Shown here piece by piece: positions 1 through 8,587 of a stretch of DNA of 32,427 bases. Within the stretch, counting starts at the first letter, position 1, and every line of letters begins with the position of its first letter. The translations under genes were made by a program, and so were the position numbers. This DNA is from a virus: IMG/VR virus record IMGVR_UViG_3300020404_002628, positions 1 to 32,427 of that record, one strand, 5' to 3'. The notes under the pieces are model-generated. The model had not been told where the DNA came from. It worked only from the letters and a program-made list of their open reading frames with translations, and searched no databases.

Positions 1-1836
1 ACCGGAAGTATAGATGTTAACTTAAATATTGATGCAGGTGGTTATGTAAATGCAACCTCAATGGCTGCAAACTTATTTAACGGTAGTTTTGATGGTGATT
101 TATCAGGTAGTGTATATGGTGACGATTCCACAGTATTAGTAGACGGAAACAATAATAAAGTACTAGCATCAGTTTTTAACTCCTTAAACAATGTAATGGT
201 TGATGTAACAAGCAATACATTTTCAGGTGGTGCGCTTACATTAAGTAGCGATAGTGCAAATATTATTGTTGATTCAACTATAACAAGTACAAATGGTGTA
301 GCTTTAGAAGCAAGAGGACATAATGGTACTATTGCAAATAAAACAGTATTGACAGCAGGTGATACAGTATATAACTTTATTTCAAAAGGCTATGACGGAG
401 ATTCTTACACTAACTCAGCTATAATTAAAATGGGTGCTGACAAGTATACCACTGCTATTGCTGATGGTATTATGCCAGGTAGAATTGTATTTTTAACATA
501 CAACGAATCAGGTGGTACAGGCACAGACAATGCAATGGTTTTCAACCGTTTTGGTTATTTAGGTATTAAAACGGATCAACCACTAAAAGCATTAGATGTA
601 AGAGGCGATGGTATTTTTTCAGGCAACTTAGAAGCAGCCTCTATAACAGGTACAGTTGTAGCTGATGATTCAACAATATTAGTTGATGGTGTAGCAGGTA
701 AAGTAAACTTAGCACCTAACACACTTTCTGATTTAGGAAATGTAACTATTGGTACTCCACAAGCTGGACAAGTTTTAAAATATAACGGTAGTGCGTGGGT
801 AAATGATGTAGACGTTGTAGGATCAGGTGGTTCGGGCGGAGGCATTGGCAACATTGGTGTTGGTGCAGACGATAGTGCTATTAGATTAATCAATAGCGGA
901 GAAAGTTTTAAAATACTTGGTGCAGGAAATATAAGCACTTCAAGTAATGCAGAAGGTGACATTACAGTTACTGGTGTAACTGAACTTTCAGGCGATACAA
1001 GTCCAGTGCTTGGCGGCAATATGACAACAGGAACTTACAACATTAAGTTTGGTGATGCTGCAAGTCCAGGTTCTGACGATACATTAATATTTGGTGCAGG
1101 CGATGATTTACAAATTTATCACACAGGCACAGCAAGTGTAATTAAAGATGCTGGTGATGGCGGATTACAAATTTTATCAAATTTACTAGAAATAAAAAAT
1201 GCTGCAAATGATGAAGTACAAATAGATGCTACAGAAGATGGTGGTGTTAGATTATATTACAACGGTAGTTCAAAATTACAAACAACCACTAATGGTGTAA
1301 CAATCACTGGCACACTTACAGGTGACGTAACAGGTAATGTAAGCGGTACAGCAGGTGGAGTTGCTTGGTCAGGTGTAACTAGTACACCAACTACACTAGC
1401 AGGTTACGGCATTACAGATGCTGCTACAAGTGCTCAAGGTACAAAAGCTGATTCAGCACTGCAACCAGCTGCCTTAGGAAACTACGATTTCACAGGATCA
1501 ACTGTTGATACAAACGATTCAAGTGGTATGGTAATTATTCCAGCAGTAACTTGTCAAAGTGATCTTACAGTTGAAAACAATTTAACAGTTACCAATGCTG
1601 TTATTGCAGACCGTTTTGAAAGCACAAGCACAGGTACGCCAGAAATAACTGCGGCAAGTAATTTAAACTTGACAGCAGGTAATGCAGTAGTAATTACACA
1701 ATCGCCAGTAAGATTTGCATCATTCACAACAACAGAACGTGATGCATTAGCATCTGCAAATGGTGATATGGTTTATAATACCACTACAAATAAATTCCAA
1801 GGATATGCAAACGGTGCTTGGGTAGACTTACACTAA
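1..1836 (+). CDS. Tail-fibre protein, 5' end outside the window
   Basis: Virion tail-fibre or structural protein, probably involved in host contact. The reading frame is open from base 1 and continues smoothly into the first in-window ATG at 61, so that ATG is very likely internal and the gene starts upstream of the window. From the ATG (591 residues) it carries repeated blocks of the type DDSTVLVDG and DDSTILVDG, a glycine/serine hinge near residues 255-270, the marine-phage fibre motif LQIYHTG, and a phrase TPTTLAGYGITDA that resembles T4 gp37-type long-tail-fibre repeats. It ends with MVYNTTTNKFQGY and WVDLH, a signature shared with the fibre gene at 29202-30644. The stop codon is part of the Shine-Dalgarno sequence of the next gene. 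The role is inferred from repeat style; receptor specificity cannot be read. Confidence 0.85.
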   Translation, partial: TGSIDVNLNIDAGGYVNATSMAANLFNGSFDGDLSGSVYGDDSTVLVDGNNNKVLASVFNSLNNVMVDVTSNTFSGGALTLSSDSANIIVDSTITSTNGVALEARGHNGTIANKTVLTAGDTVYNFISKGYDGDSYTNSAIIKMGADKYTTAIADGIMPGRIVFLTYNESGGTGTDNAMVFNRFGYLGIKTDQPLKALDVRGDGIFSGNLEAASITGTVVADDSTILVDGVAGKVNLAPNTLSDLGNVTIGTPQAGQVLKYNGSAWVNDVDVVGSGGSGGGIGNIGVGADDSAIRLINSGESFKILGAGNISTSSNAEGDITVTGVTELSGDTSPVLGGNMTTGTYNIKFGDAASPGSDDTLIFGAGDDLQIYHTGTASVIKDAGDGGLQILSNLLEIKNAANDEVQIDATEDGGVRLYYNGSSKLQTTTNGVTITGTLTGDVTGNVSGTAGGVAWSGVTSTPTTLAGYGITDAATSAQGTKADSALQPAALGNYDFTGSTVDTNDSSGMVIIPAVTCQSDLTVENNLTVTNAVIADRFESTSTGTPEITAASNLNLTAGNAVVITQSPVRFASFTTTERDALASANGDMVYNTTTNKFQGYANGAWVDLH

Positions 1837-1840
1837 GGAG
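1834..1840 (+). promoter_or_regulatory. Shine-Dalgarno TAAGGAG
   Basis: TAAGGAG overlaps the stop codon of the fibre gene and lies five bases before the ATG at 1846. It fixes that start and suggests translational coupling of fibre and protease. Confidence 0.75.
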
Positions 1841-1845
1841 CCTAA

Positions 1846-3780
1846 ATGAGCGAGAAAGAGTATATTGTCACACTTAAAGCAGGTGTAGACTACGATGCAT
1901 TTAATGCAGAAATGATAGCATCAACTGGTGCTGGAGATATACCAAATAGAACAGTAGACGTTGCAAATGCAAGACCGTTAAGTCAAAGAAATACACACTA
2001 TGCATTAACAGATGCAGAAGCTACTGCACTTAGAGGTGATAATAGGGTAGTAGATGTACAAATACCACCACAAGATAGAGAAGATATAGATATTGGGTTT
2101 AATGCATTTCAAGGTGGTGCTAATTGGAAAAAGAATACTCAAAGCGGAAACTCAAACGATTTAAATTGGGGTTTGATAAGATGTGCTAAAGGCTTTGATG
2201 TTTTTGATGGTACAGCAACAATTACAGAGCAATTTAATTATACACTTACAGGAAAAGGTGTAGACGTTGTAATACAAGACAGCGGACTACAAGTTGATCA
2301 TCCTGAATTTACAGATAGTGCAGGTATAAGCAGAGTAAAGCAAATCGATTGGTACGCAGAAAGTGGACTTGCAGGATCACAAAGTGCTAACCATTATAGA
2401 GACTATGACAGTCACGGAAGTCATTGTGCAGGTACAGTAGCAGGCCGCACACAAGGTTGGGCTAAAGATGCACACATATATTCTGTAAAAGTAGCTGGTT
2501 TAGAAGGCACAGGAGATTCGGGTACTGGTATTAGTGTAACTAATTGTTTTGATGTTATCAAAGGATGGCATAACAACAAGCCTATAGATCCTAAGACAGG
2601 ATTCAAACGTCCAACAGTTGTAAATGCAAGTTGGGGTTATGGTGGTAATAGAAGCACACCAGCTAGTGGTTCCTTTTTAGGTAACAGTTGGAGTTATTCA
2701 GATTATGGCAGCAGTAGTAATAATCTTTGGGCTAATGTAGGTGTTGTGCCTGTAATAGGTCTAAACAGAAGAATAAATGTTCGTGTTGCTAGTGTAGATA
2801 CAGACTTACAAGAATGTTTAGATGCTGGTATTATATTTTGTATAGCAGCAGGAAACAGTTATTATTACATAGATAAAGCAAGTGGCCCACATTATGATGA
2901 TACGTGTGCATTTGGAAGTGGCTCTCAAGAATTTATCTTCCGCGGTAGTTCACCTTTTAGTGAAAATGCATTTATGGTAGGAAATGTAGATTATACATAT
3001 ACAGGTAGTAAAGAGCAAAAAGCCGAATCAAGTTGTGCAGGACCGGGTGTAAATATATTTGCTCCAGGTACAGAAATTATAAGTGTAGGTTCAACTGATA
3101 ACGGTGGTACAAGTGCATTATACAGCACATATGGCGGACCTGATTCACCATTAGACAGCAATTATAAGTTAATGAAAATATCAGGTACTAGTATGGCATC
3201 ACCACAAGTTGCTGGTATGGTTGCGTGTATATTAGAAGCAAATCCAGGTATGACACCAGCACAAATGAAAACATATATTGAAGCAAATGCAAAAAGTGAT
3301 CAGCTATACACAGATAAAACAACACCAGAATCTTATGCAATCACTGCTACAAACAGTGGAGCAAGTGCATATGTAATGAGTGGAACAGATAGAAATGGTA
3401 GTGTATCAGGTAATAATGATAGTATTGCTGTACAAGTAGGAGATACGCTTACTATTACAAACAATGCAGGGGTTACACATCCAATATACATAAAAGATGC
3501 TGCAACTACTGGTACTGGCGATCAAGTATCAACTCCGGCCGCAACAGGTCAAGGTTCATACGGCGGTAATGGCGTACAATGGACACCAACATTACCAGGA
3601 ACTTTTTATTACATTTGTGGCAACCATAGTTCTATGCAAGGAACTATCACTGTTTCTCCAGAAATAAATTTTGACGAAGATGATAGTGTTTGGGATAGTA
3701 CAAACAAATATTTGCATAGTCCATTATGGAAAAGTGAGAAACCTTTTAGCAGTAATATATCTGGTAAATTTGGTCTTTAA
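1846..3780 (+). CDS. Subtilisin-like (S8) protease fused to a cupredoxin-like domain
   Basis: Serine protease of 644 residues. Residues 1-75 look like an I9-type propeptide (YIVTLKAGVDYDAF, then RVVDVQ). The S8 catalytic residues are visible: Asp145 in VVIQDSG, His190 in SHGSHCAGTVAG and Ser449 in GTSMASPQVAG, with the oxyanion Asn337 in AAGNS. Residues about 500-605 form a cupredoxin-like domain with His545 (GVTHPIYIK) and the cluster Cys591-His594-Met597 (CGNHSSM). That spacing, CxxHxxM, matches the short amicyanin-type copper loop. No signal peptide is evident, so it is more likely a virion or maturation protein than a secreted enzyme. It follows the fibre gene in the same direction and its 3' end overlaps the opposing gene by 4 bp. 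Processing of fibre proteins is plausible but inferred; copper binding is predicted from ligand spacing only. Confidence 0.9.
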   Translation: MSEKEYIVTLKAGVDYDAFNAEMIASTGAGDIPNRTVDVANARPLSQRNTHYALTDAEATALRGDNRVVDVQIPPQDREDIDIGFNAFQGGANWKKNTQSGNSNDLNWGLIRCAKGFDVFDGTATITEQFNYTLTGKGVDVVIQDSGLQVDHPEFTDSAGISRVKQIDWYAESGLAGSQSANHYRDYDSHGSHCAGTVAGRTQGWAKDAHIYSVKVAGLEGTGDSGTGISVTNCFDVIKGWHNNKPIDPKTGFKRPTVVNASWGYGGNRSTPASGSFLGNSWSYSDYGSSSNNLWANVGVVPVIGLNRRINVRVASVDTDLQECLDAGIIFCIAAGNSYYYIDKASGPHYDDTCAFGSGSQEFIFRGSSPFSENAFMVGNVDYTYTGSKEQKAESSCAGPGVNIFAPGTEIISVGSTDNGGTSALYSTYGGPDSPLDSNYKLMKISGTSMASPQVAGMVACILEANPGMTPAQMKTYIEANAKSDQLYTDKTTPESYAITATNSGASAYVMSGTDRNGSVSGNNDSIAVQVGDTLTITNNAGVTHPIYIKDAATTGTGDQVSTPAATGQGSYGGNGVQWTPTLPGTFYYICGNHSSMQGTITVSPEINFDEDDSVWDSTNKYLHSPLWKSEKPFSSNISGKFGL

Positions 3781-4241
3781 GTTTTATAAAGTACATCTAA
3801 CTTTAAAGGATCGCCTATAGTCATTCCTGGCGTTCTATGATCTTCTCTTACTGCCTGTAAAATTACTTTATTACTTTTTAATACTAAGTCAAATATTTTG
3901 TTTTTTTGTTTTTCATTTACAGGATATTGATATGTAATAAGTGGTACTGTTGCAGTAAAGTATTTAGGATCAACTTTTTGTTCCCATTGTTCACGAACAT
4001 CTTTACTATCCCATATTTGATATATTTTTAACACGTTACGTTTGTTAATAACTTTTGCTCGTAGTATAATATGTCCTTGGTGTTTAGCATACAAATATGC
4101 CTGTTCATACATTTTCCAGTAATCTTTGCCTAAGGCTTTACCTGTACCAGTTTGAAATCTTTTTGCTGGATTTGTGAGATAATCATTAAAATAATTATCT
4201 TTTCCAATTACATTTATCGTTAGCCAATATATTTTTGCCAT
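3777..4241 (-). CDS. Protein of unknown function (154 aa)
   Basis: I do not recognise this family. It is a soluble, lysine- and aromatic-rich protein starting MAKIYWLTINVIGK, without transmembrane segments or an obvious catalytic motif. It starts at an ATG inside the 3' end of the TauD-like gene (22 bp overlap) and is the last gene of the long leftward block. Its stop overlaps the opposing protease gene by 4 bp. The tight coupling and an uninterrupted frame with ordinary composition support a real gene. Confidence 0.7.
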   Translation of the reverse strand: MAKIYWLTINVIGKDNYFNDYLTNPAKRFQTGTGKALGKDYWKMYEQAYLYAKHQGHIILRAKVINKRNVLKIYQIWDSKDVREQWEQKVDPKYFTATVPLITYQYPVNEKQKNKIFDLVLKSNKVILQAVREDHRTPGMTIGDPLKLDVLYKT

Positions 4242-5008
4242 GGTTGCAACAATGTTTTCCTATAAAGTAAACGTTCGTTAGGGTTTGTTAATGTTCTTCT
4301 ATAATGAAATGTTGTCCAATTATCATTAACAAGCAGATCACCTTCTTTAAATTCAACAATATCGTGATGCCCTTTATCTATCATATCTTGAAACCAAGTA
4401 GATATTTCTTCATCAGGAACAATATTCCTATCACGCATAATTGCCATTGTAAATGAAAAATGATTATGTGCGTGTCCTTCATCAGGTTCTAACCCATATA
4501 CATCGCTGTATACAACTTTACTTCCCCAGTTTAAACTTTCTTTACCTGTAATTGGATTTACTTTTACAAAGTCATCGTAATAAGGTTGGCAATTTCCTTT
4601 GTAGCATTGCACAAGTACTTTCATATATCTAAAGTCTGCTTTTTGATTTTCGCCAAGTGATTCAAACCATTTTGTTTGATTAAGAAACTCTAAAGGTCCG
4701 TCTTTTGGATCAGGTATATTTACTGCATAAAATGCACGTAAAGGAAACTGAAAATCTTTACTCCAAGGATTATCAGCGTGCCAAGGCAAACTACGTTTCA
4801 TAAATCTAGTTTCACTTGACCAATCTACAACTTCTTCTTCGTTAAGATCGCCTTCTCCGTGCATATCGTGTATTTTCCACGACCAAGGTGTAGCAATATG
4901 GTTACAAAACTCCATAAATTGCTTCCTATCCATTTGCACATCTCTTTGTAACCACCATCCGTGTTCACGTGCGTGATTAATTATTTCTTCTTTGTTAAAA
5001 TTATCCAT
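4220..5008 (-). CDS. TauD/TfdA-like 2OG-Fe(II) dioxygenase
   Basis: 262 residues from the ATG at 5008 (MDNFNKEEII). The open frame extends upstream to a TTG at 5119, but the ATG gives an 8 bp overlap with the preceding gene and a normal N-terminus. The iron triad appears complete: His77-x-Asp79 in LPWHADNPW and His235 in NDNWTTFHYR, with Arg250 (LLYRKTL) as a likely 2-oxoglutarate ligand. Family members use O2 and 2-oxoglutarate to hydroxylate small molecules such as taurine; the substrate here is unknown. It is followed by an unknown gene and preceded by an Asp-hydroxylase-like gene. It ends in PWQKYIG, echoing PWQK motifs in the upstream protein. Confidence 0.85.
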   Translation of the reverse strand: MDNFNKEEIINHAREHGWWLQRDVQMDRKQFMEFCNHIATPWSWKIHDMHGEGDLNEEEVVDWSSETRFMKRSLPWHADNPWSKDFQFPLRAFYAVNIPDPKDGPLEFLNQTKWFESLGENQKADFRYMKVLVQCYKGNCQPYYDDFVKVNPITGKESLNWGSKVVYSDVYGLEPDEGHAHNHFSFTMAIMRDRNIVPDEEISTWFQDMIDKGHHDIVEFKEGDLLVNDNWTTFHYRRTLTNPNERLLYRKTLLQPWQKYIG

Positions 5009-5675
5009 GACGTTTGACTTGTGTTTCTTTCTTTTGTTTTTGCCAAGGAACTGTTTCTTCAAACATATTAATAATATCATCACCTTCGTATGCTTTAACA
5101 AGTTTTTGCCAAGGCACAATAAGTAAATGTGTTTTTAATATCATACGTTCTTCTTCTGTATCATTTGCAACACCGTGATAACGATTTACATTTAAAAAAT
5201 TAGGATTGAAATATTCGTGCGTTTCTAATTTTTTGCCGACTTTGTGTGTTCCATCTTCTTGTGGTAAATGTTCATAGAAACTTATTTCTGTTTTGCCACG
5301 TAATGGTGTATTAAATGCACTTAATGCTCTGAAGTAATGAGCTGTGTGTGGAGTAAGATCTCCTCCTGGCGGCATCCATATAAAAGTAAAACGCATACAA
5401 TGTTTTATTTCATCCCAATTTAGTTTTACATCACACATCGTACCTATATTTGTAACACGATTATATATTTCGTTCCATAAAGGTATATTACAATCATAAC
5501 AAACATTGTATATATGTTGCTTGGTACTATCTATACCAACAGTGTTATGATCACCTAATTTTCCTTTTACCTTTTGTTCAAAGAAGTTATTTAATTCATC
5601 TTTATCAGCAGCAAACCCATCGTATCCTTTAGTTTCTGCAAATCTATCTCCGAATTTATATCTCAATCTATTCAT
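5001..5675 (-). CDS. Aspartyl/asparaginyl beta-hydroxylase-like protein
   Basis: 224 residues with a C-terminal double-stranded beta-helix of the AspH type. The motif MPPGGDLTPHTAHYFRAL gives His110, and HxA takes the place of the usual HxD. Human AspH likewise lacks the acidic ligand (HxG), so this need not mean loss of activity. The distal site is His167 in RYHGVANDT, followed by a basic stretch (EEERMILKTHLLI). The C-terminus carries two PWQK motifs 22 residues apart. The ATG at 5675 follows AAGGAG with good spacing and overlaps the upstream stop as ATGA. The substrate is unknown. Confidence 0.75.
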   Translation of the reverse strand: MNRLRYKFGDRFAETKGYDGFAADKDELNNFFEQKVKGKLGDHNTVGIDSTKQHIYNVCYDCNIPLWNEIYNRVTNIGTMCDVKLNWDEIKHCMRFTFIWMPPGGDLTPHTAHYFRALSAFNTPLRGKTEISFYEHLPQEDGTHKVGKKLETHEYFNPNFLNVNRYHGVANDTEEERMILKTHLLIVPWQKLVKAYEGDDIINMFEETVPWQKQKKETQVKRHG

Positions 5676-6367
5676 TGTAATCTCCTTAGGTATTTAACTG
5701 CTTCTTTAACATTATTAAATAAAGTTGGTATACCAAATAATACTCTATCTTCATTATTTGTTGTATTACGTCCTTGGTGCCAAGACTTAACATCAAACAA
5801 AACAGGCTTTGTGTTAAGTGTGTATCTGCCAGTAATTTCTTCTTCTGTAAATCTACGTCTTTCTAAGAAAGGCACATCGTATGTTGCTGACCATTGTGTT
5901 TCGCCTAAATGTGAATTAATATACGGAAATGTAAATTGTACATTTGTAGTTTGTATTTCTGTACCTTTTTCGCCTACTGCATCGGTTTGTACTTTATCTA
6001 CAGCAGCACCATCATCTGTAACACCACGTCTAACTTTTCCTGGCATATGTCTATGTGGTAAAAATTCACCTGTAATATCTTTATGTCCAGATTGTGTAAA
6101 ATAGTCTATATTGTGCTTGAATTTGTATTTGTCAAATAATTCAAGTATTAATTTTACTTCCTGATCTGGTTCTTTTATTCTATCAAACCATAATGCTTGT
6201 TTATGCTTGTTAAAAGGATTTTCGTATGCATCTTTTAATTTATCAAAAATAATAGGCAATCTTGGAGTTTCATCATCTAGAATACTAGGCATACTAACGT
6301 AAAACTTTGTTAGTATTTCAAACATAAGTTTGAAATCATCTGTCCATTCTAGTTCGTAGTAATGCAT
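5672..6367 (-). CDS. Probable 2OG-Fe(II) oxygenase-fold protein
   Basis: 231 residues from the ATG at 6367, which overlaps the upstream TAA as TAATG; a longer frame would need a TTG at 6379. Candidate iron-site elements are FLPHRHMPGKVRRG (His105/His107) and a distal His197 in FDVKSWHQGRN, followed by beta strands (RVLFGIPTLF) as in Asp/Asn-hydroxylase-like beta-helices. About 35 polar residues are inserted between the two (residues 112-145). The motif match is weaker than in its neighbours, so the call leans partly on position between clear oxygenases. An alternative is a non-catalytic cupin-like protein. Confidence 0.5.
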   Translation of the reverse strand: MHYYELEWTDDFKLMFEILTKFYVSMPSILDDETPRLPIIFDKLKDAYENPFNKHKQALWFDRIKEPDQEVKLILELFDKYKFKHNIDYFTQSGHKDITGEFLPHRHMPGKVRRGVTDDGAAVDKVQTDAVGEKGTEIQTTNVQFTFPYINSHLGETQWSATYDVPFLERRRFTEEEITGRYTLNTKPVLFDVKSWHQGRNTTNNEDRVLFGIPTLFNNVKEAVKYLRRLQ

Positions 6368-7203
6368 TATCCATAACAACCTTCATAATCAAAACTTAGT
6401 CTATATAAGAATCTATCACCTTCGACTGCATTACGTTTATGAATACTATGAAACTGATCCATAAAAATAAAATCACCTGGTTGCCAATCATCGTGATGCC
6501 AAATATATTTGTCTTGGAAAATATGTGCCATTAATTTATCAAAGATAGGTTGCTTGTCCAACTTCTCTTCTGGATTATCTCTAAGCCACATTTCTCTAAT
6601 GTAATGAAATGTAAAGTACAATCCTTCATCACCATCATATGGATGCGTATATACCAAAGGTTTTGTAACACCATACTTGAAATCTCTTGCGCCACCTTGA
6701 AACATTTTTAATTCTTTGTCATCTTCGTCTAAGTCATAAAATGTTCCGTTCTCAAATTTAAATGTACAATCTATTTGCTTGTAAAAGTTTTTATCTTCTT
6801 CGCTTAGATCTCTATATGCTTGTCTAGTATCACAAAAACTAGTTACACTGTTTTCACCAGGACGAATACAATATAAGGCTACACAACACTCTTTGCCGCT
6901 TTTCCTACCATTACCGTTACTGTGCCAGTCTAGTTCTTTGTCTGCAAAGATACCAATCTTATCGCCATCCTTACGTTCGTTTGTTACTCTAAATAAGCCA
7001 GGGTAATCTGGATGCATAAAAAATTGATTTGGTTTCAGCACATTGCCAACTAATTCACAAACTCTTAGTATGCCTGCTTCGTCTAGGTTTTGGTTTCTAA
7101 CAAGTACAACATTATCTTTTACTATATTTTTACCCCAGTTTACAATTTCTGAGTCACTCATAGTGTTAAAATCTATTTCATATCTTACTGCGTCCATTTG
7201 CAT
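6367..7203 (-). CDS. TauD/TfdA-like dioxygenase with HxN in place of HxD
   Basis: 278 residues with the TauD layout: an N-terminal segment rich in charged residues, the iron motif at 94-96, and a C-terminal block WQPGDFIFMDQFHSIHKRN with distal His255 and Arg268 in FLYRLSF. The facial-triad acid is replaced: residues 92-98 read DWHSNGN, so His94-x-Asn96. I checked this in the codons (CAC AGT AAC). It could be inactive, altered in chemistry, or use another acid. The ATG at 7203 overlaps the upstream TAA by one base (TAATG). It lies between two Asp-hydroxylase-like genes. Confidence 0.8.
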   Translation of the reverse strand: MQMDAVRYEIDFNTMSDSEIVNWGKNIVKDNVVLVRNQNLDEAGILRVCELVGNVLKPNQFFMHPDYPGLFRVTNERKDGDKIGIFADKELDWHSNGNGRKSGKECCVALYCIRPGENSVTSFCDTRQAYRDLSEEDKNFYKQIDCTFKFENGTFYDLDEDDKELKMFQGGARDFKYGVTKPLVYTHPYDGDEGLYFTFHYIREMWLRDNPEEKLDKQPIFDKLMAHIFQDKYIWHHDDWQPGDFIFMDQFHSIHKRNAVEGDRFLYRLSFDYEGCYG

Positions 7204-7931
7204 TAGTTTTCAGCTCCTAATAAAATTTTATTTGGTGTGTCTATTTTTCCGTTAACATAATCACGCCATAGTTTTGCATTTACTTTTTCATTATTAAATT
7301 CGTCTTGCCCTACTTTTCCAATCCTAAAGTTTCCTACTGTGTCCCAAACATCAGCAACTAGATGCCATCTATCTGTGTCACCATTATTTTTTACATAATG
7401 ATAAGGATTAACACTTGCTAGATAACTACCACCTTCTTCTAATGTGTAAGATTCGTCTCCGTGTACAAAATCTGTACCATCTGTGTATATCGGTATATGA
7501 AATTTATATCCGCCTCCATCGCTATGTGTATTAATAACACCTTCTGGTGGTAAGTAAGAAAGTCTTACTCTACGTGGATTCATTCCTTTACTGTACAAAA
7601 AGTCTATTATTTCTTTCCATATACCTGTACAAGCATTTGTTTCTACTTCATAGTCAAGCATATGATATATGTTGTTTTGTTTAGCGTATTCTAAATCAAA
7701 ATAAATTTTAGGATTAGGATCTTGTTTATCTTGTTGTTCATACGGAGGATATTGTATAGCAACATTAAAATTAAATCCATTGTATAAACTGCCGTCCTGC
7801 GAAGTTAGGCATAACCCGTGTAAACTGCCATCTCGTTGATTGTTGACTTTATTTTCTTCTAATAATTTTTGCAACTCTGTTTGTAGTTGTTTTGTATCAA
7901 ACACCCAATCATTTTTATCAACATATGTCAA
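7203..7931 (-). CDS. Aspartyl/asparaginyl beta-hydroxylase family protein
   Basis: 242 residues with a clear C-terminal hydroxylase domain: RVRLSYLPPEGVINTHSD holds His136-x-Asp138, followed by FHIPIYTDG. NPYHYVKNNGD supplies distal His178, and DRWHLVADVWD supplies Arg188 and the terminal strand. The family hydroxylates Asp/Asn side chains or related substrates with 2-oxoglutarate and O2. The best start is TTG at 7931, overlapping the upstream TGA as TTGA; no ATG lies in frame until residue 91, which would still leave the domain but discard a conserved-looking N-terminus. The substrate is unknown. Confidence 0.85.
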   Translation of the reverse strand: MTYVDKNDWVFDTKQLQTELQKLLEENKVNNQRDGSLHGLCLTSQDGSLYNGFNFNVAIQYPPYEQQDKQDPNPKIYFDLEYAKQNNIYHMLDYEVETNACTGIWKEIIDFLYSKGMNPRRVRLSYLPPEGVINTHSDGGGYKFHIPIYTDGTDFVHGDESYTLEEGGSYLASVNPYHYVKNNGDTDRWHLVADVWDTVGNFRIGKVGQDEFNNEKVNAKLWRDYVNGKIDTPNKILLGAEN

Positions 7932-8587
7932 ATTAGCAAACTTTCTTTGTTTGGTAAATTGTCATAGTCAACACCAAAAATTAAAACAATTCTTATGTTG
8001 TTACTATCATTTGTAACTCTATGTAGCCAACCAGTGTTAACAAAATAACTATTGCCGGTTAACATATCTAAACTAATTTCTTCAGTTTTTGTTTTCCATT
8101 GAAATAAACTACCTTCTGTAATTACAGGTATTTGTACACGACATAACACACTTGTATCAGTGTCTATGTGGTAATTTAGTTCATTACCCCCGTGCATAAC
8201 GCTTATACGGGCTCTATACGGTGTTTTAAACGTGTTTTCTAAGTATTGTTCAATTAGATTAGTTTGTAAGTCTTTACGCCACGTTGTGTAGTTAGTTTCA
8301 TCAACTTCATTTTCTGCGCCATCATTTAATTGTTGCAACAAAATTTGTGAATACGATTCACTGGCAGTAAATGCAGTTTTTACATCACAATGCTGTGATA
8401 TCTGATAATTATCTCCGCCTAAATCATTTCCGTTATATGTAGCAGCAATTTGGTAAATTTGTTCTAATACATCTTTAGGTACGTTTTGTGTAACTGTACC
8501 GTGTGTTTTCATTTGATGTCTTCTTGGTCCGTTGTTTCCTGCAACTCTGCTTCTACGAGTATTATGAATTAAACACTTTTCTGCCAT
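7928..8587 (-). CDS. Aspartyl/asparaginyl beta-hydroxylase family protein
   Basis: 219 residues from the ATG at 8587. A second ATG at 8512 (MKTHGTVTQNV), preceded by AAGAAG, would give a 194-residue protein and remove an arginine-rich 25-residue extension; either is possible. The catalytic block is clear: RARISVMHGGNELNYHIDTD with His140-x-Asp142, then VQIPVIT, then NTGWLHRVTNDSNNIRIVLI with His189 and Arg199. The longer form overlaps the upstream acetyltransferase-like gene by 26 bp. It ends in TTGA, coupling it to the next hydroxylase. Confidence 0.82.
   Translation of the reverse strand: MAEKCLIHNTRRSRVAGNNGPRRHQMKTHGTVTQNVPKDVLEQIYQIAATYNGNDLGGDNYQISQHCDVKTAFTASESYSQILLQQLNDGAENEVDETNYTTWRKDLQTNLIEQYLENTFKTPYRARISVMHGGNELNYHIDTDTSVLCRVQIPVITEGSLFQWKTKTEEISLDMLTGNSYFVNTGWLHRVTNDSNNIRIVLIFGVDYDNLPNKESLLI

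Noticed and set aside
576-1019. 147-residue open frame on the minus strand
   Set aside because: Antisense to the fibre repeats, proline/serine-rich low-complexity translation, no ribosome site; a shadow of the real gene.
3774-3790. Short inverted repeat CTTTA/TAAAG at the convergent gene ends, as a terminator
   Set aside because: Only a five-base AT-rich stem with no stable loop or T tract; expected by chance.
5009-5119. N-terminal extension of the TauD-like gene to a TTG at 5119
   Set aside because: It would overlap the upstream gene by over 100 bp and adds a Lys/Leu-rich sequence read from another frame of that gene; the ATG at 5008 is better.
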